Of a stretch of DNA of 8,137 nucleotides, positions 1 through 5,275 are shown piece after piece; the first letter of the stretch is position 1, and each line of letters opens with the position of its first letter. The notes below the pieces were generated by a model. That model saw nothing but the letters and a program-made list of their open reading frames with translations, did no database searches and was not told the origin of the DNA. The stretch comes from an uncultured Candidatus Melainabacteria bacterium (GTDB taxonomy: Bacteria > Cyanobacteriota > Vampirovibrionia > Gastranaerophilales > Gastranaerophilaceae). The stretch is from positions 1 through 8,137 of the forward strand of contig CAKUQA010000038.1 of assembly GCA_934675225.1 (NCBI GenBank), in the 5' to 3' direction. The position numbers were made by a program, and so were the translations under genes.

Positions 1-190
1 CTCTCGCTCCCATGGGGAGAACGGATTTGCGAACGGACGGAGTACAACGAGTCCGGATAGCGAGCAGATGGAGCAAACTGTAACTGTGTTACTTTTGCGG
101 AACTCTGTGAGCGTGGAGCAAATCCAAGACAGAGAGTATGCGTTTGAGCAAGGCGAATTACGCATACAAGAGAGGGGTAGGACTTGATTC
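1..190. other. GC-rich intergenic patch, possible dispersed repeat
   Basis: By direct count bases 1-180 are about 52% G+C (about 58% in the first 60), whereas the neighbouring genes are strongly A+T rich. The plus-strand frame beginning at base 2 stays open to a TGA at 185-187 (61 codons, entering from the left edge). No start codon with a ribosome binding site or recognisable domain supports it, and high G+C makes chance open frames more likely. The patch could be the end of a gene transferred from elsewhere, a non-coding RNA, or one copy of a dispersed intergenic repeat. I cannot separate these from one copy. It lies beyond the 3' end of the tolC-like gene. Confidence 0.4.
136..167. repeat. 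8-bp inverted repeat in GC-rich patch
   Basis: GTATGCGT at 136-143 is the exact reverse complement of ACGCATAC at 160-167, leaving a 16-nt loop. No T-run follows on either strand, so it does not look like an intrinsic terminator. It may be structure within a repeat element or RNA, or a protein site. Confidence 0.4.
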
Positions 191-209
191 AGAGTCTATC
201 AATTATATT

Positions 210-230
210 CTCTCCCTCAATTAGGGAGAG
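210..230. repeat. Short perfect hairpin, REP-like
   Basis: CTCTCCCT (210-217) and AGGGAGAG (223-230) form a perfect 8-bp stem around a 5-nt loop. A further AGAGAGGG copy of the purine arm follows at 233-240. There is no T-tract, so termination is not the obvious role. Short G+C-rich hairpins in intergenic DNA often belong to repetitive extragenic families, which is my inference here. Confidence 0.45.
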
Positions 231-305
231 TTAGAGAGGGTAAATAACTTAGTCTTGTATAGCGGTGATACCTACCTCACCAATATTAAACAATTAATAA
301 GCTGG

Positions 306-331
306 ATTCTTTCGGGCAAAGCCCTCAGAAT
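306..331. repeat. Imperfect hairpin, dispersed-repeat type
   Basis: ATTCT (306-310) pairs with AGAAT (327-331), and GGGC (314-317) with GCCC (321-324), around an AAA loop with a small internal bulge of TTC against TC. From memory, similar hairpins built on a GGATTCTTTCGG / CAGAATGACG core recur between genes in several bacterial genomes. I cannot confirm copy number here. On the minus strand it lies about 65 nt past the tolC-like stop and could stabilise or end that transcript, but no U-tract follows. Confidence 0.4.
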
Positions 332-370
332 GACGATAAAACCTTATTGCTTTAGTGCCTTAAAGTCTTA

Positions 371-396
371 TTGCCTTTTTAAATTGCCTTTTTAAA
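371..396. repeat. 13-bp perfect tandem direct repeat
   Basis: TTGCCTTTTTAAA occurs twice back to back (371-383 and 384-396), and the second copy touches the stop codon (397-399) of the tolC-like gene. A related CTTATTGC occurs twice just upstream (343-350 and 367-374). The arrangement looks like a slippage-type duplication and so a possible length-variable site. It lies outside the coding sequence. Confidence 0.55.
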
Positions 397-1662
397 TTAC
401 AAATCATCCAATGATTTTTCATCAAGTAAAATATCATGTCCCATATTATGCATTAAATCTAAATATGCATCATAATATACTTGCATATCAGCAATATATT
501 CATTTAATATTTCCTGATGAGAATTTTCAATTATAAACAAGTTTAACAATGACGTTTTTCCGTCAGCATAACGTTGTTCAGACATTTTTAGAATATTATC
601 GGACTCTTTTAAAATCGCTTTATAATATCCCATGTTTTCTTTTGCATACTTAAAATTGTTATAATCTTCTTTTAGTGCAAATTTTAGTTTGTTTTCAAAC
701 GAAACTTTATCAATTTTAGCTCTGTCTAAAACAATCTTTGCACGCTTAATTTCCGGTCTGTATGTATACAAAACAGGCATATCTAAATAACCACCAATAT
801 AGGCTCCGTGATTTTGTCCATCACCTGAAAATGCATAACCACCCATTACTGTCAAATCAGGTATTGGTTTATGTTTGGCAACAGAAAGTTCTCTTTCGGA
901 TTTATCAATATTGTCATAAGCTATTTTTATAGAATAACTATATTTCATAGCAACTTCCTCAATCGTTGAATATTCCGGAAGCTGTATATCTAAAAGAGAA
1001 ATATGTTCCTGAAACAAAGAGCTTTCTCTTGTATCATACATTGTATCAGTTTCTTTTAGATTTAATATTTTATTAAAATGAAATTGTGCAGATATCAAAT
1101 TTGCTTTTGCTTTGTTTAAAGAAATCAATTGTTTTTTATGTTTAATATCTGATTGCATTCTTTCAACTTCATAGTTTTCAGAAGTTTTAGGTTTGTTTTC
1201 AGCAACCTGACGCATTTTTCTGTAAAGCTGTTCTCTCTGTTGCAAAATTGAAACAACAGATTTCATATAAACCACATCAAAATAGGCACTCATTACTTCT
1301 AATTTAAGATTTAATTCATCTTGCCTTATTTCATCTTCTAATAAACGCAAACCGGCAATTGCTGCTTTTTTGCGAACTCCTCTTTTTGCAATTTCAACCG
1401 GCAAAGCAATTCCGGCTTGACTTGCATTCGACTTACCTATTGGCCCCATCAAAACTGTTGATTGTAATTGTGGATTTTTAAGGGCATTAGCCATTTTTAT
1501 TTCTTGTTTAAGAATATCTATTTCTTTACGTTTTGCTTGTAATTCAAGATTATGTTCCAGCGCCAAGTGTACGGCATCATCTGCAGAAATCTTGACAATA
1601 TCTGCATTTGCGGGTAAAAATGTCGTTATTAATACAATAAAAAGTATAACTGTCTTTTTCAT
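397..1662 (-). CDS. TolC-family outer membrane efflux protein
   Basis: Encodes an outer-membrane channel of the OEP/TolC/CzcC family. Such proteins form trimeric beta-barrel and alpha-helical tunnels that take substrates from inner-membrane pumps or type I exporters to the outside. Counting from the ATG at 1662 (421 residues), residues 1-20 are a signal peptide: two Lys, a hydrophobic core, then a Pro-Ala-Asn-Ala cleavage site before Asp21. The first OEP repeat follows, with a Pro-Val-Glu...Lys-Arg-Gly-Val-Arg stretch near 88-97. A long coiled coil comes next. The second OEP repeat includes the typical Gln-Arg-Tyr-x-x-Gly-x-x-Ser-Leu-Leu helix (about 360-408). Length is normal for the family. 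An in-frame ATG at 1671 would add three residues, but the ATG at 1662 gives a cleaner Met-Lys-Lys leader and lies 7 nt after TATAAT. The Cys-rich gene ends 13 bp before the upstream ATG, so co-transcription is likely. No pump or membrane-fusion gene is adjacent, so the substrate is unknown. Confidence 0.88.
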   Translation of the reverse strand: MKKTVILFIVLITTFLPANADIVKISADDAVHLALEHNLELQAKRKEIDILKQEIKMANALKNPQLQSTVLMGPIGKSNASQAGIALPVEIAKRGVRKKAAIAGLRLLEDEIRQDELNLKLEVMSAYFDVVYMKSVVSILQQREQLYRKMRQVAENKPKTSENYEVERMQSDIKHKKQLISLNKAKANLISAQFHFNKILNLKETDTMYDTRESSLFQEHISLLDIQLPEYSTIEEVAMKYSYSIKIAYDNIDKSERELSVAKHKPIPDLTVMGGYAFSGDGQNHGAYIGGYLDMPVLYTYRPEIKRAKIVLDRAKIDKVSFENKLKFALKEDYNNFKYAKENMGYYKAILKESDNILKMSEQRYADGKTSLLNLFIIENSHQEILNEYIADMQVYYDAYLDLMHNMGHDILLDEKSLDDL

Positions 1663-1669
1663 CAAAAAC

Positions 1670-1675
1670 ATTATA
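1670..1675 (-). promoter_or_regulatory. -10 box for tolC-like gene, possible leaderless start
   Basis: On the minus strand a perfect TATAAT overlaps the upstream ATG (1671) and ends 7 nt before the ATG at 1662. Initiation here would place the 5' end close to the second ATG. I see no good -35 hexamer, and the gene may also be read from the promoter of the Cys-rich gene. Confidence 0.35.
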
Positions 1676-1684
1676 CAACAAATA

Positions 1685-1891
1685 TTAAATTGCTTGCGGT
1701 TGTCCTATTACATTTATTAATATATCAATAACTTTTGGCATTTGACACTTAAAAGAATAATTTCCATTTTTTAGAGAACATCGAGAACAATCACACTTAA
1801 TAGAATAACATTCAAGTGCTTGTTCAGTCCAACTTTGTGTTATTGATGAAGAAATATCACCATTATTTTGCGGATAAAACACATCTTCCAT
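1685..1891 (-). CDS. Small cysteine-rich hypothetical protein
   Basis: A 68-residue protein of unknown function. Residues 1-20 are polar. Trp21-Thr-Glu-Gln-Ala then leads into five cysteines at 28, 33, 35, 38 and 49 (C-x4-C-x-C-x2-C-x10-C), followed by Gln-Met-Pro-Lys and a hydrophobic helix ending Ile-Gly-Gln-Pro. There is no signal peptide or membrane segment, so it is probably cytoplasmic. The cysteine spacing suggests a metal site (zinc or iron-sulfur), which is inference. From memory, similar Cys-x-Cys-x2-Cys...Cys-Gln-Met segments occur in small proteins of uncultured gut bacteria; I know no established function. The start is supported by a GGGGT Shine-Dalgarno-like site 7 nt upstream (1898-1902). 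It is the first gene of a likely two-gene unit with the tolC-like gene, 13 bp downstream or less. Confidence 0.65.
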   Translation of the reverse strand: MEDVFYPQNNGDISSSITQSWTEQALECYSIKCDCSRCSLKNGNYSFKCQMPKVIDILINVIGQPQAI

Positions 1892-1925
1892 ATAACTACC
1901 CCAATAATTAACCCATTAATATTTT

Positions 1926-1956
1926 ATAATAGTTTGAAAATGTTTTAATCCTACAA
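1926..1956 (-). promoter_or_regulatory. Candidate promoter for Cys-rich gene and tolC-like gene
   Basis: Minus strand: TTGTAG (1951-1956) as -35, a 19-bp spacer, and TATTAT (1926-1931) as -10. Transcription would start near 1919 and leave a leader of roughly 28 nt carrying the SD-like GGGGT. The spacer is long and the region A+T rich, so this is tentative. The 78-bp gap after engB leaves room for an independent promoter. Confidence 0.3.
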
Positions 1957-1969
1957 TTATATGAAATTA

Positions 1970-2557
1970 TTATTGTTCACTTTTTTCATAATTCAGAATA
2001 TAATCAAATATTTTTTCATTATACCTGTTATCTACTGCACTGAATGGTAATACAACACCACCGAATTGTTTTTCAACATTTTTTATTACATTCAAAGTTT
2101 TTGATTTTGGAACATAATCCATCTTTGTTATAATCGTAAAAATCGGTAAATTATAAGCTCTTACCCACTCACGCATTTGAAAATCGTTTTTTTGAATATC
2201 ATGCCTGCCATCAACCAATTGTATAAGAGAGGCGATTTGTTTTCTTTCAAGCAAATATTCTTCCAAGTACTTTTGCCATCTGTTTTGAGCTTCTTTAGAA
2301 ACCTTTGCATAACCGTACCCCGGAAGATCGGCAAGCATAAATTTATTTGAAAAATCAAAGAAATTTATTAATCTTGTCTTACCTGGTGTATTTGAAGTTT
2401 TTGCAAGTTTTTTGTGATTTGCAAGCCCATTAATAAAAGAAGATTTTCCTACATTTGAACGCCCCAAAAGCGGAAATTCCGGCAAAGTATAGTCCGGACA
2501 CTGAGATAGTTTCTCAGCACTTATTAAAAATTTTGCTTGCATATATTTTGTAGCCAT
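1970..2557 (-). CDS. engB: Ribosome biogenesis GTP-binding protein EngB/YsxC/YihA
   Basis: EngB is a small TrmE/Era-class GTPase needed for assembly of the large ribosomal subunit in the cytoplasm. All G motifs are visible in this 195-residue protein: G1 Gly-Arg-Ser-Asn-Val-Gly-Lys-Ser-Ser at 32-40, G2 Thr-Pro-Gly-Lys-Thr at 57-61, G3 Asp-Leu-Pro-Gly-Tyr-Gly-Tyr-Ala at 77-84, G4 Thr-Lys-Met-Asp at 144-147, and G5 Phe-Ser-Ala at 172-174. The G1 sequence and the DLPGYGYA switch are the EngB hallmark, and the length is typical. The ATG at 2557 is chosen; Met6 (2542) is possible but would leave the N-terminus short. There is no Shine-Dalgarno sequence, and TATTAT ends 6 nt before the ATG. The TPR gene ends 29 bp upstream on the same strand, so both may share a transcript. 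Confidence 0.96.
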   Translation of the reverse strand: MATKYMQAKFLISAEKLSQCPDYTLPEFPLLGRSNVGKSSFINGLANHKKLAKTSNTPGKTRLINFFDFSNKFMLADLPGYGYAKVSKEAQNRWQKYLEEYLLERKQIASLIQLVDGRHDIQKNDFQMREWVRAYNLPIFTIITKMDYVPKSKTLNVIKNVEKQFGGVVLPFSAVDNRYNEKIFDYILNYEKSEQ

Positions 2558-2563
2558 AGATTT

Positions 2564-2569
2564 ATAATA
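2564..2569 (-). promoter_or_regulatory. Candidate -10 box for engB
   Basis: Minus-strand TATTAT ends exactly 6 nt before the engB ATG, the same spacing as TATAAT at the TPR gene and mnmE. No convincing -35 is seen. If active, the engB mRNA would begin at or next to its ATG. Confidence 0.3.
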
Positions 2570-2586
2570 ACATGAAAAATTTGTTT

Positions 2587-4344
2587 TTAAGAAATTTTTC
2601 TAATCATCTCTTGAGCTTCTTCACATTCCGGAAAAGACTCTACAATTTTATCAAGAGTTTTTAGGGCTTCATCTTTATTATTTAATTTTTCATAGCATTT
2701 TGCACTATTTAGTAATAAATTTACATTCAACGGATTTTTTTCCAACATGTGTTTAAAAATTCCGTTCGCTTGTTCATAATTACCTAATTCAAAATAACAA
2801 AGCCCTAACATGTGTTCACAATCATACGTTTTTTGTAATTCATAAGATTTTACAAAATACATTTTGGCATCTTCTGCTTCACCTTGTAAAAACTTAATTT
2901 TACCGGCTATGAAATACATAAAATCATTATTCGTCTCATGTTCAAGAGCATGCTCTATTTGTTCATAAGCTTTGTCAAATTCCTTTAACTGAATTTTATT
3001 TAAAGCTGAAAAAGCTAAAGCATCCGTATGATGAGGTTCTATTTTCAGGGCTTTTTGATAATATTCATCAGCTTTTTTAAAATCAGTTGTTGCATGTAAA
3101 TAATTTGCATATTCAAATAAAATATCAAAGCTTTCAGGTGCAAGTTTTAAAGCTATATTAAATTCGTCTTGAGCATAATCAAATAATCTTTTACTTAAAT
3201 ATAAAATACCCAAATCTTTGTGTGCCGGAGCAAAATCAGGACTTAATTCAATAACTTTTTTCAAAATCTTTTCAGCTTTATCCATATCATTGGTTTTTAC
3301 ACAAAGATGTGCATATTCATAATAAATTTCATGGGAAACATTTCCTTGAATAAGTATTTTTTCATATAGTAATTTAGCATTTGAAAATTGACCGATTTTT
3401 ACATAAATATTAGCCAATTTTCTCAACATAGAAACAGATTTCGGATTAAGTAAAACAAGTTGCGCAAGAATTGTAATTGCACTTGTATACTCACCCAATG
3501 CATCATAACAACAAGCCAAATTATATTGGTAATTATGTTTTTCGGGATGATGAGTTGATAAAATCTTATAATGTTTTATAGCTTCTTCCAATTGATTTGA
3601 CTTAACTTCTGAAAGAGCAAGAGCAACAAGGTAATTGTCTTGAGGTTCAATATTATAAGCTTTTCTAAAATATTCACAAGCTTCCTTGTGTTTGTTTTGC
3701 AATTGCAAAATTGATGCAATATTAAAATAAGTTATAGAATTATTCGGATCAAATTCACTTGCTTTCATAAAGTTTTCATAAGCTTTATCCAAGTTTCCAA
3801 CAGTAATATAGCAAGTTCCTAAATTGTTATAAAGTTGAGAATGTTCAGGATTTAATTCCAAAGCTTTTTCTAAAAACTCTAAAGCTTCATCAAACTTTCT
3901 CAAAGCCATACAAGCTGTTCCGGCAATATAATAAACAGTATAATCGTCTTGAACATAATCAAGAGCTTTTTTGGCTGTTTCAATTGCCTGTTGCGGTTCT
4001 TTATTTTTTACATAAACAATTGCAAGATTTTTATATGCATCAATATAACTACTTCTTAAACGTAAAACTTCTTCATAGGCAGAAATTGCATGCAAAAAGT
4101 CGTCTTGATTATCATAACAATTTGCAAGATAAAACCAACTTGTTGCATCATCCTTATATTTTACAACTGTTTCAAAAACGCCCTGTCCTTCTTTATATTT
4201 GCCTAAGTTCATATAACAAAGCCCAAGTAGTTTTAAAGCCTCTGCATCTTTTTCATCACCATGAATTATTGGTGTTAATTCTTCTATAGCTTTTTCATAT
4301 TCTTTATTACTTATAAGTCCATTAATTCTATCTAAATTTTCCAT
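2587..4344 (-). CDS. Tetratricopeptide (TPR) repeat protein
   Basis: A 585-residue protein made almost wholly of about 16-17 TPR units of 34 residues. Each is a helix pair with the usual small and aromatic positions, for example Ala-Leu-x-x-Leu-Gly-x-Cys-Tyr, and Ala-x-x-x-Tyr-x-x-Ala-Leu-x-x-x-Pro near the unit ends. TPR solenoids act as protein-binding scaffolds. No catalytic domain, signal peptide or membrane helix is present, so a cytoplasmic adaptor is the simplest inference and the partner is unknown. I chose the ATG at 4344. A TTG at 4362 would add six residues, but it lies upstream of the -10 box (4351-4356) that probably drives the gene. No Shine-Dalgarno sequence precedes the ATG. 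engB follows 29 bp downstream. Confidence 0.88.
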   Translation of the reverse strand: MENLDRINGLISNKEYEKAIEELTPIIHGDEKDAEALKLLGLCYMNLGKYKEGQGVFETVVKYKDDATSWFYLANCYDNQDDFLHAISAYEEVLRLRSSYIDAYKNLAIVYVKNKEPQQAIETAKKALDYVQDDYTVYYIAGTACMALRKFDEALEFLEKALELNPEHSQLYNNLGTCYITVGNLDKAYENFMKASEFDPNNSITYFNIASILQLQNKHKEACEYFRKAYNIEPQDNYLVALALSEVKSNQLEEAIKHYKILSTHHPEKHNYQYNLACCYDALGEYTSAITILAQLVLLNPKSVSMLRKLANIYVKIGQFSNAKLLYEKILIQGNVSHEIYYEYAHLCVKTNDMDKAEKILKKVIELSPDFAPAHKDLGILYLSKRLFDYAQDEFNIALKLAPESFDILFEYANYLHATTDFKKADEYYQKALKIEPHHTDALAFSALNKIQLKEFDKAYEQIEHALEHETNNDFMYFIAGKIKFLQGEAEDAKMYFVKSYELQKTYDCEHMLGLCYFELGNYEQANGIFKHMLEKNPLNVNLLLNSAKCYEKLNNKDEALKTLDKIVESFPECEEAQEMIRKIS

Positions 4345-4350
4345 AATTAA

Positions 4351-4380
4351 ATTATATCTCAAACAAAATTTACTTTACAA
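4351..4380 (-). promoter_or_regulatory. Promoter for TPR-engB unit, leaderless type
   Basis: Minus strand: TTGTAA (4375-4380) as -35, an 18-bp spacer, and a perfect TATAAT (4351-4356) as -10. The -10 ends 6 nt before the ATG at 4344, so transcription should start on or beside the start codon. The -35 hexamer is also read in reverse (TTACAA) as the possible -35 of the divergent gene. Confidence 0.6.
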
Positions 4381-4403
4381 ATTTTCAAAACACGTGATAT
4401 AAT
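4375..4403 (+). promoter_or_regulatory. Extended -10 promoter for virion-like gene
   Basis: Plus strand: TTACAA (4375-4380), a 17-bp spacer, and TATAAT (4398-4403) preceded by TGA, giving the extended -10 form TGnTATAAT. The -35 is poor, as extended -10 promoters tolerate. The -10 sits in a near-palindrome, TGATAT-A-ATATCA (4395-4407), which could be a repressor site. Transcription would start near 4410, leaving a leader of about 48 nt. Confidence 0.55.
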
Positions 4404-4446
4404 ATCATATAAACGCCTACTAAATTTCATTAAATTTTGTTCCGAA

Positions 4447-4450
4447 AGGA
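4447..4450 (+). promoter_or_regulatory. Shine-Dalgarno site fixing the start at 4458
   Basis: AGGA within GAAAGGAC lies 7 nt before the ATG at 4458, which is ideal spacing. This decides against the in-frame TTG at 4437. Most other starts in the window lack such a site. Confidence 0.7.
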
Positions 4451-4457
4451 CAAAATT

Positions 4458-5159
4458 ATGGGAAAATCTTCTAAAAAATACCCACAGTATTCATCCGGAA
4501 CAATAAATGTAAATGGAAATACCAAAGCCTCCACATACAAAACCGGAGATAATATTTATTCAAACTACAATATGTCTGATTTTGAAAAACAGGCTTATGA
4601 CTATGCTCAAAAATCTTTTGCAAATTCACTACCTTCTGTAAATATTTTTGATGACGAAACTAAAAAAAATTTACAGTCACAACTTGATGTATACCAACTT
4701 AACGGACAAAAACTTATAAATAATATTTACACCCCAATGTTGAATGACTTAAAAAATGACGTGGCATCCAGATTTGGAAACCTTGATAATTCTGTATTTA
4801 TGGACAATTTAAATTCAATTGAAGCCAATAGAGCAAATTCAATTAATAATCTTGCACAAGACGTAATGTCTAAAAAAAGTGAACTTATTAATAATGAATT
4901 ATCTCAAAGATATACGTACCTAAATTTTTTACAAGATATCCAAAATCAAATGAACTCTAATATTTTAAATTACATATCAGGTTCTCAAACAAACAGTTCA
5001 TCAGGTAACAGTTATAATACACAAGCATACAATTCCACTAAATCTTCCGGTAGCTCTTTCGGTAATTATGCAAATTTAGCTTCAGGAGTATTAAGTTCTA
5101 TGGGGCCTTATGGAATGGCAGCATCAGCAGCACTTCAAATTGCAAAAAATTATGTTTAA
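4458..5159 (+). CDS. Hypothetical protein, phage virion-like
   Basis: A 233-residue protein I cannot name. It is rich in Asn, Ser and Gln. The N-terminus (1-45) is basic and polar with Ser/Thr/Tyr. Residues of about 45-170 form predicted amphipathic helices containing an Arg-Phe-Gly-Asn-Leu-Asp-Asn-Ser-Val-Phe motif and repeated Asn/Ser/Ile heptad-like spacing. A Ser/Asn/Gly linker (about 172-205) follows, and then a Gly/Ala/Ser/Met-rich hydrophobic tail. Long helix, Ser/Gly linker and small-residue tail is a style common in minor or internal virion proteins of phages; this is resemblance only, and no phage neighbours exist here. There is no signal peptide. It is a single-gene unit with its own extended -10 promoter, Shine-Dalgarno site and terminator, placed between unrelated housekeeping genes, as expected for an inserted cargo gene or a lineage-specific protein. 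Confidence 0.7.
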   Translation: MGKSSKKYPQYSSGTINVNGNTKASTYKTGDNIYSNYNMSDFEKQAYDYAQKSFANSLPSVNIFDDETKKNLQSQLDVYQLNGQKLINNIYTPMLNDLKNDVASRFGNLDNSVFMDNLNSIEANRANSINNLAQDVMSKKSELINNELSQRYTYLNFLQDIQNQMNSNILNYISGSQTNSSSGNSYNTQAYNSTKSSGSSFGNYANLASGVLSSMGPYGMAASAALQIAKNYV

Positions 5160-5204
5160 TAATTCTATCCTTTATTTTTTGAAAATATGTTAGTGCATTT
5201 TAAT

Positions 5205-5250
5205 AAGAACCGGTAATAACATTAAAATTATTACCGGTTCTTCTGTATTT
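5205..5250 (+). terminator. Strong hairpin terminator after virion-like gene
   Basis: A perfect 15-bp inverted repeat (5205-5219 with 5228-5242, core AACCGGTAATAA) encloses an 8-nt loop. On the plus strand the stem ends in TTCTT and continues CTGTATTT, a short and interrupted U-tract. It lies 45 bp after the stop at 5159 and just upstream of mnmE, so it should isolate mnmE from the preceding gene. On the minus strand no T-run follows the stem. Confidence 0.75.
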
Positions 5251-5263
5251 AGAATTTTTATTA

Positions 5264-5269
5264 TATAAT
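5264..5269 (+). promoter_or_regulatory. -10 box for mnmE, leaderless type
   Basis: A perfect TATAAT ends 6 nt before the mnmE ATG (5276), and no Shine-Dalgarno sequence is present. The -35 region (around 5241-5246, TTCTGT) is poor and overlaps the tail of the preceding terminator. Transcription would start at or near the ATG. Confidence 0.5.
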
Positions 5270-5275
5270 ATTTTT

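Noticed and set aside
2161..2358. 65-codon minus-strand open frame
   Set aside because: Lies entirely inside engB in another frame; engB has all G motifs.
2574..2600. 9-bp A+T-only-like inverted repeat GAAAAATTT / AAATTTTTC between the TPR gene and engB
   Set aside because: Weak A+T stem spanning the TPR stop with no following T-run; expected by chance in this composition, not called a terminator.
3984..4289. 101-codon plus-strand open frame
   Set aside because: Antisense shadow of the TPR gene; the His/Leu/Gln-rich product is typical of such shadows.
4345..4362. TTG start at 4362 for the TPR protein
   Set aside because: It lies upstream of the probable -10 TATAAT (4351-4356) and would not be in the transcript; the ATG at 4344 fits better.
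4437..4457. TTG start at 4437 for the virion-like gene
   Set aside because: A Shine-Dalgarno AGGA 7 nt before the ATG at 4458 fixes the later start.
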